A stretch of 64,000 nucleotides of DNA from Idiomarina seosinensis_A (GCF_044797955.1 NZ_CP085211.1:1364001-1428000), one strand, 5' to 3'. Counted from the first letter of the stretch, positions 1 to 8,581 are shown. Notes: generated by a model not told the origin, from the sequence alone. Translations and numbers: made by a program.

Positions 1-1609
1 GGAAAATTACAACCTGTTTGCTGAAGATAAAGCTCTGCAAGAAGCCGTCCAGCGCGAAGGTGCTGGCTGGGCCGAACAGGACATAGCCCGGTTTGGTGCT
101 GAATGCGGTTTAACAGAACGTATCCAGCTGGGCTTTGACGCTAATCGCCAAAAGCCAATACTTCACACCCACGATCGCTTTGGCCATCGCCTTGACCAGA
201 TAGAGTTTCATCCCAGTTATCACCAACTGATGGACATTGCCATTACTGAGAGTTTACATGCCAGCCCATGGCGGGAGCCCAAGAAAGGCGCCCACGTGGC
301 GCGTGCTGCCAAATATTATTTGCATACCCAGGTCGAAGCAGCGCATGGCTGCCCAATCACTATGACATTTGCCTCGCTACCCGCTCTAATGCATCAAAAA
401 CAGTTATTTGACCTGTATGGCGGAAAAATCACTGCCCCCTATTACGACCCTGCTAATATCCCGGCAGAGCGTAAAAACGGCTTGACCGTAGGTATGGCGA
501 TGACTGAAAAGCAAGGCGGATCCGACGTACGCAGTAACACGACAAAAGCATATCCGATTGGAGAGCAAGGCCCGGCGCAAGCTTATGAGCTGGTTGGTCA
601 CAAATGGTTTGTATCTGCCCCAATGTGCGACTTATTCCTGGTGCTGGCACAAACATCGGCAGGTTTGTCCTGCTTCCTGGTTCCGCGGTGGCGTCCGGAC
701 GGCAGTAAAAACCCGGTCCAGATTCAACAACTGAAAGACAAAATGGGTAATGTTGCTAACGCTTCCAGCGAGTGTGAATTACGCGGCGCGCTGGGCTGGA
801 TGGTTGGCGAGGAAGGCCGTGGTGTTCGCACCATTATCGAGATGGTTGCTATGACGCGTTATGATTGCATGATTGGATCGTCCTCGGGCATCCGCCAGGC
901 CAGTGTTCAGGCCCTGCATCACTGTCATTATCGGAGCGCCTTTGGCAACCAGCTCAGTGCGCAGCCGCTGATGCAAAATTTACTGGCTGACTTGGCACTG
1001 GAAAGCGAGGCGGCAATGACCCTAACTCTACGTATGTCCCGAGCCTTTGACAATCAAGACGATGAACATGAAAAGCTGTTCGCCCGTATTGCCACACCCA
1101 TCGGCAAATACTGGATTTGTAAACGGGCTCCGAATCATGCCTATGAAGCCATGGAAGTGATTGGTGGTATGGGGGTCATGGAAACAACCATTATGCCGCG
1201 ATTATTCCGCGAATCGCCAATTAATGCTATCTGGGAAGGCAGCGGCAACGTGCAGTGCCTGGACATTCTGCGGGCGATACAAAAAGAGCCAAAAGTGCTG
1301 GATGCTTATTTTGCTGAGCTTAGCAAGGCCCAGGGCCGTGACGAATGCCTTGATGCGTTTATTAACCAGTTGCGACGCGACTTTAAACAAACTCCGCAAC
1401 AGGACTGGCAATATCATGCGCGCCAATTTGCCGATCGTATGGCGCTGGCTTTACAGGCTGCTTTATTATTACAATATGCGCCAGATTTTATCGCCTCAGG
1501 CTTTATTGCCGGGCGCTTAACACAACGCCAGCAGATGAATTACGGAAGCTTACCCCGGGGTATTAACGTCGCTGCCATCATCAAGCGGGCAACGCCAGCG
1601 ATTAGTTGA
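1..1609 (+). CDS. aidB: AidB-like acyl-CoA dehydrogenase (5' end outside window)
   Basis: The reading frame is open from base 2, so the first roughly 18 codons lie before the window; 535 residues are visible and E. coli AidB has about 541. The protein follows AidB through its whole length: a REGAGW block near the start, VEAAHGCPITMTFA, the flavin-region motif MTEKQGGSDV (about visible residue 167), LVGHKWFVSAP, and IWEGSGN, which holds the glutamate equivalent to the catalytic base. AidB is an FAD-containing acyl-CoA dehydrogenase homologue induced in the E. coli adaptive response to alkylation; its true substrate is unsettled, and isovaleryl-CoA dehydrogenase activity has been reported. No ada or alk gene is visible beside it, so a role in alkylation defence rests on family membership only. 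It ends with TGA, and no clear poly-T terminator follows. Confidence 0.9.
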   Translation, partial: ENYNLFAEDKALQEAVQREGAGWAEQDIARFGAECGLTERIQLGFDANRQKPILHTHDRFGHRLDQIEFHPSYHQLMDIAITESLHASPWREPKKGAHVARAAKYYLHTQVEAAHGCPITMTFASLPALMHQKQLFDLYGGKITAPYYDPANIPAERKNGLTVGMAMTEKQGGSDVRSNTTKAYPIGEQGPAQAYELVGHKWFVSAPMCDLFLVLAQTSAGLSCFLVPRWRPDGSKNPVQIQQLKDKMGNVANASSECELRGALGWMVGEEGRGVRTIIEMVAMTRYDCMIGSSSGIRQASVQALHHCHYRSAFGNQLSAQPLMQNLLADLALESEAAMTLTLRMSRAFDNQDDEHEKLFARIATPIGKYWICKRAPNHAYEAMEVIGGMGVMETTIMPRLFRESPINAIWEGSGNVQCLDILRAIQKEPKVLDAYFAELSKAQGRDECLDAFINQLRRDFKQTPQQDWQYHARQFADRMALALQAALLLQYAPDFIASGFIAGRLTQRQQMNYGSLPRGINVAAIIKRATPAIS

Positions 1610-1674
1610 TAAAGAATAAGAAAAACCAGTAACTGTAGCGGCATACCACCCGCAATGGGTGAAAACTAGCCAGT

Positions 1675-1715
1675 CAGTTCTCCGGAGCATAAAAAACACT
1701 TGCGCCGGAGAACTG
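1675..1715. repeat. 11-bp perfect inverted repeat between aidB and tRNA-Val
   Basis: CAGTTCTCCGG (1675-1685) is repeated in reverse complement as CCGGAGAACTG (1705-1715) across a 19-base loop. There is no T-tract after either arm on the plus strand, so it is not a canonical intrinsic terminator. It may be a Rho-associated or processing hairpin behind aidB, or a protein-binding site. A smaller stem, CACCC/GGGTG, lies just before it. Confidence 0.5.
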
Positions 1716-1761
1716 AAATGACTAATATAGCGCCCGTCTTCAACGACACTCGCTAAACAGT

Positions 1762-1838
<77 letters not shown>

Positions 1839-1864
1839 CTTCCTGATAAAGCTCCACGAAAAAA

Positions 1865-2287
1865 CTATTGGTAAGTCCGTGATGCGTTAACAATTTTTTG
1901 CGCTAATTCGGGACTTTTGCATTCATTAGCAATGTCACCCAGGGTTACGATACCAACAAGATCCTTGTTTTCGCGATCATTCAATACCAGTAAACGCTGG
2001 ACCTGCTGTTCTGTCATATTTTGCAAGACAGACTCAATATCTTCGTCCTGGTAAGTATAAAGTACCCGTTCGGTAGCGATGCTTTTAGCGCTGTCATCCA
2101 GGCTCTTACCTTCAGCCACTACTCGTATCGCAATATCCCGATCGGTAATAACCCCGGTGACTTTGTTGGCGTCCGTTAGCGGCTCAAAACCGGTCTTATT
2201 ATTTTTCATAGTAAGCGCGGCTTCACGAATCGTTACATTATCTTTTAAATATTGTGGTTGCGAAGTCATGACGTCTTTAGCTTGCAT
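1865..2287 (-). CDS. Two-CBS-domain protein
   Basis: About 140 residues made almost entirely of a CBS pair (Bateman module): AKDVMTSQPQYLKDNVTIREA...VTGVITDRDIAIRV, then a second copy, ATERVLYTYQDEDIESVLQNM...LVGIVTLGDIA. Such pairs bind adenine nucleotides or related ligands. Free-standing ones of this size usually act as regulatory partners or stress proteins, and the exact target cannot be read from the sequence. I chose the internal ATG at 2287 rather than the upstream ATG at 2320 because GGAGG lies at ideal distance before it and the CBS fold starts right there (MQAKDVMT). It is a single gene, with no operon partner on its strand within 100 bases. Confidence 0.85.
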   Translation of the reverse strand: MQAKDVMTSQPQYLKDNVTIREAALTMKNNKTGFEPLTDANKVTGVITDRDIAIRVVAEGKSLDDSAKSIATERVLYTYQDEDIESVLQNMTEQQVQRLLVLNDRENKDLVGIVTLGDIANECKSPELAQKIVNASRTYQ

Positions 2288-2421
2288 TATGACACCTCCG
2301 TTAACTGTTTTAAGTGACAAACATTAACCAAGGCCAGTTAGTGCAGTTAATGTCTGCCGGGTTCACTAACTAAGGCTAGTCAGCAACCAGCAATATTTCA
2401 AACCTGCACAGTTTTTCCCGG

Positions 2422-3669
2422 CTAAGAAAATATCAGATCTTCTGCAGGCGCCGGTCTGTGGTAATAAAACCCCTGACCACTGTCACAACCTAACTGTCTT
2501 AACACCGAAGCTTCCTGTTCCGATTCAACACCTTCGGCAACCACTGACAGGCCATATTGCTGGGCAACCAGGATCGTGTATTGCAACAACGACTGCTTTT
2601 TAGGCTCCAAATGTAAATTAGTAATTAAATGACGATCGATTTTGAGTTCATCAAGGGGCAACTCAAACATTGATAAAATCGATGAGTAACCACTGCCAAA
2701 GTCATCCAGTGCTATTTTTAAACCCAGCTGACGATACTTTTGCAATATGGCCAGAGTCTTAGGTAAATAAACACCTAACTCAGTTTCTAGAATCTCGAAC
2801 GTTAAATGCGAAATCAGCTGCTTGTCATATTGCGCATAGTATTCCAGTAAACCTAGAAACTGCTCACTCATAACCTGTTTTGGGCTTAAGTTGATGCTCA
2901 GATGAGGTATTTTACCAAGCCGCTGTCCCTGCCTTAGATATTCTATGGCCTTGAACAACGCATATTCACCAAACGCCAGATCCAGCTCAGAACCGCAGAT
3001 CAGGGGAATAAATGACTTAGGTGACAGCAAGCCTTTATCGGGGTGCTGCCAACGCATCAGTAACTCAAAGGAGTAAACTTCTCCGGTCTGAATTCTGTAC
3101 TTAGGCTGCGCATACATGACAAACTCACTATTGCGTAAACCATCAGCAATAGCCCCCAACTCGTTAACTTTTACCTGTTCCTGCTGGTAAGCCTCAATAT
3201 CAAAAATCTCTACCTGCGATTTACCCTTCGCTTTTGATTCAAAGGTTGCGCACTGGGCATAGTTAATTAATTTGACAGCCGATGTCGAGTGAGCCGGCGA
3301 AAAGGAAATCCCCGCGCTAAATTTGATATCTCCGGTCGAAACGGCACAGCTGAGCATGTCATTAATAACAGCTTGCAACGACTTTAATTTTTGATGAGAT
3401 ACGCTGCCAGTACTGTATAGCACAAATTGATCCGCCATCACCCGGCAGACATCCTTGACTAATGGGTGGTGAGCCAGTTTATGGTGCAATTCCGCTAAGA
3501 ATTCATCTGCGTCAGCTAAATGATGGCGTTGGTGTTGCTGGAAATCATCGATATCAAAATAAATCACGACAACGGGCTCACCGGCGTCTATTTGCCGTTG
3601 TATTGTCTCGGATAACTGCTCGAGGTTCGGCTGAATGATACTCTGGGTATTGGATGTTAATAGGGACAT
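2422..3669 (-). CDS. EAL-domain cyclic-di-GMP phosphodiesterase with degenerate GGDEF
   Basis: A 415-residue cytoplasmic protein. Residues about 1-160 have a GGDEF-like fold (VVIYFDIDDFQQ, FSAGISFSPA) but no GGDEF signature: the site reads MADQFVLY, so no cyclase activity is expected. Residues about 170-415 form an EAL domain with the catalytic set in place: FELLMRW at the EAL position (E kept), INLSPKQ, FEILETE, LDDFGSGYSS, LKIDRHL, VAEGVE and GQGFYY. It is therefore likely an active phosphodiesterase that degrades cyclic-di-GMP. Its start lies 4 bases after the stop of the LuxO-like regulator gene, with a GGGAGAGG ribosome site inside the end of that gene. The two are thus co-transcribed, and phosphodiesterase level is probably a direct output of the regulator's promoter. 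Confidence 0.9.
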   Translation of the reverse strand: MSLLTSNTQSIIQPNLEQLSETIQRQIDAGEPVVVIYFDIDDFQQHQRHHLADADEFLAELHHKLAHHPLVKDVCRVMADQFVLYSTGSVSHQKLKSLQAVINDMLSCAVSTGDIKFSAGISFSPAHSTSAVKLINYAQCATFESKAKGKSQVEIFDIEAYQQEQVKVNELGAIADGLRNSEFVMYAQPKYRIQTGEVYSFELLMRWQHPDKGLLSPKSFIPLICGSELDLAFGEYALFKAIEYLRQGQRLGKIPHLSINLSPKQVMSEQFLGLLEYYAQYDKQLISHLTFEILETELGVYLPKTLAILQKYRQLGLKIALDDFGSGYSSILSMFELPLDELKIDRHLITNLHLEPKKQSLLQYTILVAQQYGLSVVAEGVESEQEASVLRQLGCDSGQGFYYHRPAPAEDLIFS

Positions 3670-3673
3670 TAGC

Positions 3674-5083
3674 TTAACCTCTCCCGCTCGAGTTCCAGCG
3701 TGCCATTTTACGATAAATCGTTGATGGGTTTACCTGTAATTTTTTTGCTGCCTCAGTGACGCTGTTACTGCTTTGCTCAAGAGCATTAGTAATCGCTTCT
3801 TTTTCGACCTTCCATAATGGCTTAACTGGCTCTTCTTGCACCGCCGGAATGTCTGACTTGGTTAACCTCTCGTCAGCATCAACTGCCACTGCATCAGCGT
3901 TATAATTTTTGACAAGCGAAAGCGGCAGCATAGTTGGGGTTACTTCGTCACCCTGGTTCATAATAACAATTTGCCGGATAACGTTTTCTAATTGTCTGAC
4001 ATTGCCGGGCCAATGATAATTTCTCAGTACCAACTCAGCGGCACTGGAAATACGGATAAAAGAGCTTCCCTCTTTTTTCGAAAACAGTTGCAGAAAATGG
4101 TGCGCCAAACGACTGATGTCGCTACCCCGCTCCCGCAAGGCCGGCATATGCATCGGGATTACGTTAAGCCGATAGAATAAATCCTCGCGAAAAGTCCCGC
4201 GTTCGATTTCTGGCTGCGGATCGCGGTTAGTGGCACAAACAAAACGCACATCAACCCTGACCGTGTGGTTTGAACCCACCGGGGTTATTTCATGGGTTTG
4301 AACAAATCGCAGGATTTTGCTCTGCAAGTCAACCGGCAGTTCTCCAATTTCATCAAGGAATAAGGTTCCTCCATTAGCCCGCAATGCGGCACCCTTGCGG
4401 TCGCCGATAGCACCGGTAAATGCACCTTTAACGTGGCCAAAAATTTCGCTCTCAATCAGCTCTCTTGGAATCGCGGCACAATTAATTGCAACAAAAGGGT
4501 TAAGCCCTCGCGCACTTTCGCGGTGAATGGCTTCTGCACACAACTCTTTGCCCGTTCCGCTCTCCCCGGTAATAAAAACTGGCGCATTACTTTTAGCGGC
4601 CGGCAAAATAGCAGCAAATAACTTCTGCATTACGGCTGATTCACCAACCATACCATTAAAATGCACAGCTTCCGCACCCGCATCATAGGCTGTTACCAAC
4701 CGGTTTACCTGGTACTGTTTCAGGCAATTGGCAACGGTGACGTTTAGCCGGGTTCTGTCAACTGGCTTAGTCAGATAGTCATTGGCGCCGGCATTAATCG
4801 CATCGACGACGTCACTGGCCCGCTCTGACGAGGTAGCAATAATCACAGGTATTTGCGGCCGACGCCGCTGTAGCTGATTCATCAGCGCGATGCCTGACAT
4901 ATCAGGCAACCCAATATCGATGACACAGACCTCATAATCAGCCTGTTCAAATAAATCCAGGGCTTCGCTTGCGGTAGCAGCCACAATAACTTCATAGTGA
5001 CCGGCTAAATAGTTTTCATAAATTAAGGCTGTCGACGGATTGTCTTCAACCAGCAGAACGCGGGCTTGTTCAGATTCAGTCAT
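3674..5083 (-). CDS. LuxO-type sigma54-dependent response regulator
   Basis: 469 residues: receiver (about 8-120; acidic E13/D14, phospho-acceptor D56 in VCVIDIGLPDMSG, K106 in YLTKPVD), AAA+ domain (about 145-370; Walker A GESGTGKE at 173-180, GAFTGA at 220-225 for sigma54 contact, Walker B TLFLDEIGELP) and a C-terminal Fis-type HTH (about 420-465). The C-terminus PLWKVEKEAI...NPSTIYRKMARWNSS closely follows Vibrio LuxO (PLWMTEKMAI...SPSTIYRKLQAWNS, recalled from memory), including the recognition helix. LuxO proteins receive phosphate from a LuxU HPt protein and activate sigma54 promoters from TTGCA-N3-TGCAA sites. Two such sites and a -24/-12 promoter lie just upstream, so positive autoregulation is expected. 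It heads an operon with the EAL phosphodiesterase. Whether the input is quorum sensing is unknown; no autoinducer synthase is visible here. Confidence 0.88.
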   Translation of the reverse strand: MTESEQARVLLVEDNPSTALIYENYLAGHYEVIVAATASEALDLFEQADYEVCVIDIGLPDMSGIALMNQLQRRRPQIPVIIATSSERASDVVDAINAGANDYLTKPVDRTRLNVTVANCLKQYQVNRLVTAYDAGAEAVHFNGMVGESAVMQKLFAAILPAAKSNAPVFITGESGTGKELCAEAIHRESARGLNPFVAINCAAIPRELIESEIFGHVKGAFTGAIGDRKGAALRANGGTLFLDEIGELPVDLQSKILRFVQTHEITPVGSNHTVRVDVRFVCATNRDPQPEIERGTFREDLFYRLNVIPMHMPALRERGSDISRLAHHFLQLFSKKEGSSFIRISSAAELVLRNYHWPGNVRQLENVIRQIVIMNQGDEVTPTMLPLSLVKNYNADAVAVDADERLTKSDIPAVQEEPVKPLWKVEKEAITNALEQSSNSVTEAAKKLQVNPSTIYRKMARWNSSGRG

Positions 5084-5115
5084 GATGTACTCTACTAAAA
5101 GTTCGGGCGCAGATA

Positions 5116-5132
5116 TGCAATTAAAGTTCCAA
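5116..5132 (-). promoter_or_regulatory. Predicted sigma54 (-24/-12) promoter of the luxO-like/EAL operon
   Basis: Read on the minus strand the site is TTGGAACTTTAATTGCA: TGGAAC at -24 and TTGCA at -12, with exactly 10 bases between the GG and GC pairs. It differs from the TGGCAC-N5-TTGC consensus by one base in the -24 box. Predicted transcription starts near 5105, giving a 22-base leader before the ATG at 5083. Confidence 0.72.
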
Positions 5133-5226
5133 CTTTACTGTGCATGCCACATTAAGCGCTTATTGCAACTATTGGTGAAGTTATGAGCAGTTTTTCAAGT
5201 GGCACGCTTTGCTTTTTGCGATGACA

Positions 5227-5261
5227 ATGCATTTTGCAATGCATTTTATTGCATTTTGCAA
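5227..5261. promoter_or_regulatory. Tandem LuxO-type operator/enhancer boxes
   Basis: Box 2 (5249-5261) is TTGCATTTTGCAA, a perfect match to the TTGCA-W3-TGCAA dyad recognised by Vibrio LuxO. Box 1 (5227-5239) is ATGCATTTTGCAA, one mismatch. Their centres (5233 and 5255) are 22 bp apart, two helical turns, which suits cooperative binding of an AAA+ activator on one DNA face. They sit between two outward-facing -24/-12 promoters, at about 128/150 bp from the left start site and 86/108 bp from the right one, normal enhancer distances. Confidence 0.72.
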
Positions 5262-5314
5262 CGTCAGGCCCGATTAATCTCGATTTCAGTCCCAAACCTG
5301 TGGCAAAATACCGA

Positions 5315-5330
5315 TGGTATTAAAATTGCA
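5315..5330 (+). promoter_or_regulatory. Predicted sigma54 (-24/-12) promoter of the histidine kinase operon
   Basis: TGGTAT-TAAAA-TTGCA has the GG and GC pairs exactly 10 bases apart and a perfect TTGCA at -12; the -24 box departs from TGGCAC at two bases. Predicted transcription starts near 5341, 49 bases before the ATG at 5390. The rest of the roughly 306-base gap between the divergent genes holds the two LuxO-type boxes and the mirror-image promoter; I see no small-RNA terminator in it. Confidence 0.62.
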
Positions 5331-5389
5331 TAGGGCTGCGACCCGATAATCATGTTTTAGCTGTGGAATACCCATTGAAGACCTTTGTA

Positions 5390-7882
5390 ATGAACAAACC
5401 GACTGATGATACTCAGCAACAATCACTGAAAAAGTGGTTATGGGTTGCCTTCCGGCAGCACGCATTAATTCCGATCATTCTCATCGAATCGGTTTTGTTG
5501 ATGACTTATATCGCCACAAACCATATTACCACAGCTAAAACCAACGACGAGTTGCGCTCACTGGCTTTGACCGAGTCAAATCAGGTCGCCGATCGAGAAG
5601 CCGACATACTCAGCCAGCAGTTGCAGTCGGTTACTGAACATTTGCAAAGTTATACCGCCACCATTGGTGATGCCTTGCAGCATCCGGTTAGCGATGCAGA
5701 GCTGCAACGAATGCAACAACTAGAGCGCGGCAACGACGGACAGCTGTATTCGAAGTATGAAGGATTAGGCGATGATGCCGCTGTTTTCTATTCAGGAATA
5801 ACCCCCGAAGCCGATCAGCAGCTGTCTCAAATAGCTCAGCTAAATCGCACAACCGCGCTAATGAAGTCTGTAACCCGGGTTAACCCTCTGATCCAGCAGG
5901 TGTACTTTAATACCAAAGACAGTCTAAATCACATTTATCCGCCGTTTGATACTGACACTCAGTATGAGAGCACCGTAGAAATACCCATTTTTAATTTTTA
6001 TTATTTGGCGGATGCCGTCCATAATCCCTCCCGGCAGGATGTCTGGACCGAACTGTATCTCGATCCCGCCGGCAGCGGCTGGATGTTATCCAATATTGCG
6101 CCAGTTTATCTCAATCAGACACTGGCGGGCGTAGCCGGTATTGATATCACAATTGAAAATTTAATAACCCACATTCAGGAAACTGAAATTCCGTGGCATG
6201 GCTTTGCCACGCTGCTTGACCCCAATAACCAGTTTATTGCGATACCCAAGCGGGGTCAGAGCTTGTGGGATATGCATTTGCAAACCGCATCCGATCGGAC
6301 CAAAGTCACCAGCAACACTTTGGCCAGTCAACAGTTTTCACTATCCTCAATACCCGGCAGCGATGACTTGTTAAACGCCATAAGCAGCGGTGAAACCGGC
6401 ACCACTCATGCTGTCATTAACGATATCCCCGTTATAGTCAGCTGGAATACCGTGAAAGAAACTGACTGGAAAGTTCTTATTGTTATTGAAGAAAGCGAGC
6501 TTTATGCTGCTGCAGACGAATTAAAATCCTCTACCGATTTGGTGACCTGGTCTTTGTTAGCCGGCTTAATCCTTTTTTATCTGGTCTATTTCGTTTATAT
6601 CCGGAACCGCGCCGCCAAATTATCCAGAGAATTATTGCGTCCAGTTAATGCATTAAAAAATATCGTTACCGCGGTAGGAAATCAGGAGTTCCACGAACAA
6701 CAAAAGCCATCCTCGATTCGGGAATTTAATGAGATCGGCCGCCAGGTTAATAAAATCAGTCGTTCTCTCGACAATACCATTAAAGGTCTGTCAACATCAG
6801 AAACGCGGCTTCGTACGGCTCTGCAGGGTAGCGGCGACGTATTAATAACCGTTTATCCTGAACACAGTTTAATCCACGTTGACGATAACTTTTCTAAAAT
6901 TGTTAACCAGACCGTTGCCAGCCCCATGACCATTGATGAATACGACCGCTTTATTCACCCGTCGGACATTGATGAGGTTCATGAAAAACGCCAGGATGCG
7001 TTGGAGAGCGGAGACCCGGTACAAATTGATTACCGTTTAACTAAAGCCGATGGCTCTCATGCCTGGGTTCAGTCCCGGGGGCAACGGGTATTAAGCGATG
7101 AGTTCGGTGGTTTTGCTCTGGTCGGGACACTAAGCGACATATCGGCGCGCAAAGAAGTGGAGCAAGTTTTACGCAAGGCTAAACAGGCATCCGATGAAGC
7201 AAACCGGGCAAAAAGTAAATTGCTCTCTTCGGTGACGCACGAATTAAGAACGCCGCTTACCGCAATTCTGGGTACGACAGAAATTATTAAGCTAAAGCTG
7301 CAACATCAGGAATTCGATCGCTACCTTGGCCGCATTGAGTCCTCAGCAGAGCTGTTACAACAGTTGATAGACGACTTGTTGACCAAAACTCAACTGGAGT
7401 CCGGCGCACTGGAAATAAGGATGCGCAGTATCAGTGCCAGTGCAATTGTTGCCCGCAGCATTGATCTAATTAAAAGCGCTCACCCTTTTGCAGAAAAGCG
7501 TCTGAATGTCGAACTCAACCATCCCGAGACGCTAATAAAAACCGACCCGCGGCGCGCTGTGCAGGTTGTGAATAACATTCTGAGCAATGCACTTAAGTAT
7601 ACAGATGACGACAAAATGATTACCGTACGAGGATATTTGACAGGCCCATGCTACTCTGTCGACATCATTGACTGTGGTCCGGGTATCCCTGAACAACAGC
7701 AACATTTGCTGTTCGAGCCGTTCGAACGGCTGGGCCAGGAAAATAGTGTTATTACCGGCACCGGATTAGGCTTAACCATCTGTAAAGATTTAGTTGAGCG
7801 AATGCAGGCTAACATTAGATATCGTACTGCCTCCACAGGGGGCAGCCACTTTACTGTCGACTTTCCGTTAATCAGCGACTGA
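5390..7882 (+). CDS. Cache-PAS sensor histidine kinase
   Basis: About 830 residues. One N-terminal membrane helix (about 21-43), a large periplasmic double-Cache sensor region (about 44-383; FYYLADAVHNPSRQDVWTEL, AGVAGIDITIENLI) and a second helix (about 384-405) lead into a linker. Next come a PAS domain (about 475-600; IHPSDIDEVHEKR, VGTLSDISARKE), a HisKA dimerisation helix (SSVTHELRTPL, phospho-accepting H about 617) and a HATPase domain with NNILSNALKY, IDCGPGIPE and GTGLGLTIC. No receiver is fused; the next gene supplies one. ATG 5390 is preferred to GTG 5363 because only the former has an upstream GAAG and the GTG frame adds nine non-conserved residues. Cache domains typically bind small extracellular metabolites such as amino or organic acids; the ligand is unknown. 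Transcription is probably sigma54-dependent, activated by the LuxO-like protein encoded divergently. Confidence 0.85.
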   Translation: MNKPTDDTQQQSLKKWLWVAFRQHALIPIILIESVLLMTYIATNHITTAKTNDELRSLALTESNQVADREADILSQQLQSVTEHLQSYTATIGDALQHPVSDAELQRMQQLERGNDGQLYSKYEGLGDDAAVFYSGITPEADQQLSQIAQLNRTTALMKSVTRVNPLIQQVYFNTKDSLNHIYPPFDTDTQYESTVEIPIFNFYYLADAVHNPSRQDVWTELYLDPAGSGWMLSNIAPVYLNQTLAGVAGIDITIENLITHIQETEIPWHGFATLLDPNNQFIAIPKRGQSLWDMHLQTASDRTKVTSNTLASQQFSLSSIPGSDDLLNAISSGETGTTHAVINDIPVIVSWNTVKETDWKVLIVIEESELYAAADELKSSTDLVTWSLLAGLILFYLVYFVYIRNRAAKLSRELLRPVNALKNIVTAVGNQEFHEQQKPSSIREFNEIGRQVNKISRSLDNTIKGLSTSETRLRTALQGSGDVLITVYPEHSLIHVDDNFSKIVNQTVASPMTIDEYDRFIHPSDIDEVHEKRQDALESGDPVQIDYRLTKADGSHAWVQSRGQRVLSDEFGGFALVGTLSDISARKEVEQVLRKAKQASDEANRAKSKLLSSVTHELRTPLTAILGTTEIIKLKLQHQEFDRYLGRIESSAELLQQLIDDLLTKTQLESGALEIRMRSISASAIVARSIDLIKSAHPFAEKRLNVELNHPETLIKTDPRRAVQVVNNILSNALKYTDDDKMITVRGYLTGPCYSVDIIDCGPGIPEQQQHLLFEPFERLGQENSVITGTGLGLTICKDLVERMQANIRYRTASTGGSHFTVDFPLISD

Positions 7883-7892
7883 GACTAAAGAA

Positions 7893-8252
7893 ATGAGCAC
7901 CGACCGAATTATGATTGTTGACGATAACCCCACTAACTTAATGGTGCTCGAAGAAATTGTGCACCTGTGTGGTTTTACCAATACTATCAGCGAGTGCGAC
8001 CCAAAAGCCGCTCTGGATATTTTATCTTCCCTGTCATGCCACACGCTGTTACTGGACCAGAACATGCCACATTATACCGGCATTGAGTTTTATCAGCATT
8101 TAAAACGCAATGACGCACTGCCCGAACGGGTATTCATGATCAGTGCTCTTGATGATCCTGAGCTAAGAAACCAGGCTTTAGGCATCGGCTTCGATGGTTT
8201 TCTGCCCAAGCCCTATCGCTTTGCCGATATAAAGGCTCTGCTGAGTAACTAG
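7893..8252 (+). CDS. Stand-alone receiver (REC) protein
   Basis: 119 residues forming one receiver domain and nothing else: acidic pair D10/D11 (IMIVDDNPTN), phospho-acceptor D55 (TLLLDQNMPHYTG), S84 as the switch hydroxyl and K106 (DGFLPKPYRF). It starts 10 bases after the kinase stop and is co-transcribed with it. With no output domain it is best read as a phosphate shuttle between the kinase and the HPt protein encoded convergently, taking the place of the receiver normally fused to hybrid kinases. Its TAG stop shares the palindrome CTAG (8249-8252) with the TAG stop of the HPt gene. Confidence 0.9.
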   Translation: MSTDRIMIVDDNPTNLMVLEEIVHLCGFTNTISECDPKAALDILSSLSCHTLLLDQNMPHYTGIEFYQHLKRNDALPERVFMISALDDPELRNQALGIGFDGFLPKPYRFADIKALLSN

Positions 8253-8581
8253 TCAAGGAAATCCCGCAAAACAGCGGCTAACTGTTCTGATTCCTTTTTT
8301 AACTGCAGGATCAGAGATTGCTCAACCTGACCCGATTGGGCAGAGCGTTCAAGCTGCTGTGTTATTTTAAAAAGTCTCTGAAAATGCAGCTGTTGGCTGG
8401 GGCCTTTTAAAAAGTGGGCCAATTTGCGCACTTCTGCCAGGTCACTTTGCTGATATTTTTGCTCTATTTTACTTACCGTCTCCTGCAAATAACTGAGCAC
8501 CGAATGAACTAACCGTTCAACAAAGTCGACATCGCCTTCAAAATCATCCAGACACTGGCTTTTTAACCACACTACTCCCAT
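8249..8581 (-). CDS. Stand-alone HPt phosphotransfer protein (LuxU-like role)
   Basis: 110 residues, all helical, with the HPt signature LAHFLKGPSQQLHF; H56 is the predicted phospho-histidine and K59/G60 follow as in the family. The upstream part (DDFEGDVDFVERLVHSVLSYL) fits the helix that packs on the histidine helix. Free-standing HPt proteins pass phosphate from a receiver to a response regulator. A receiver gene converges on this one and a LuxO-type regulator lies in the same locus, so it is the natural LuxU equivalent. Its start overlaps the end of the thioredoxin-fold gene by 10 bases, making it the last gene of the GGDEF operon. The G after the LKG motif is replaced by P and the usual downstream small residue by H, so it is a divergent HPt. 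Confidence 0.82.
   Translation of the reverse strand: MGVVWLKSQCLDDFEGDVDFVERLVHSVLSYLQETVSKIEQKYQQSDLAEVRKLAHFLKGPSQQLHFQRLFKITQQLERSAQSGQVEQSLILQLKKESEQLAAVLRDFLD

Noticed and set aside
5200..5315. Other sigma54-like sequences (GTGGCACGCTTTGC at about 5200; TGGCAAAATACCGAT at 5301-5315)
   Set aside because: The first has only 8 bases between GG and GC; the second lacks the GC at -12. Neither meets the spacing rule that the two accepted promoters meet exactly.
5084..5389. A Qrr-like small RNA gene next to the LuxO boxes, as in vibrios
   Set aside because: I found no hairpin-plus-T-run terminator or recognisable Qrr core. Both predicted sigma54 starts lie only 22-49 bases from protein starts, so a roughly 100-nt RNA does not fit.
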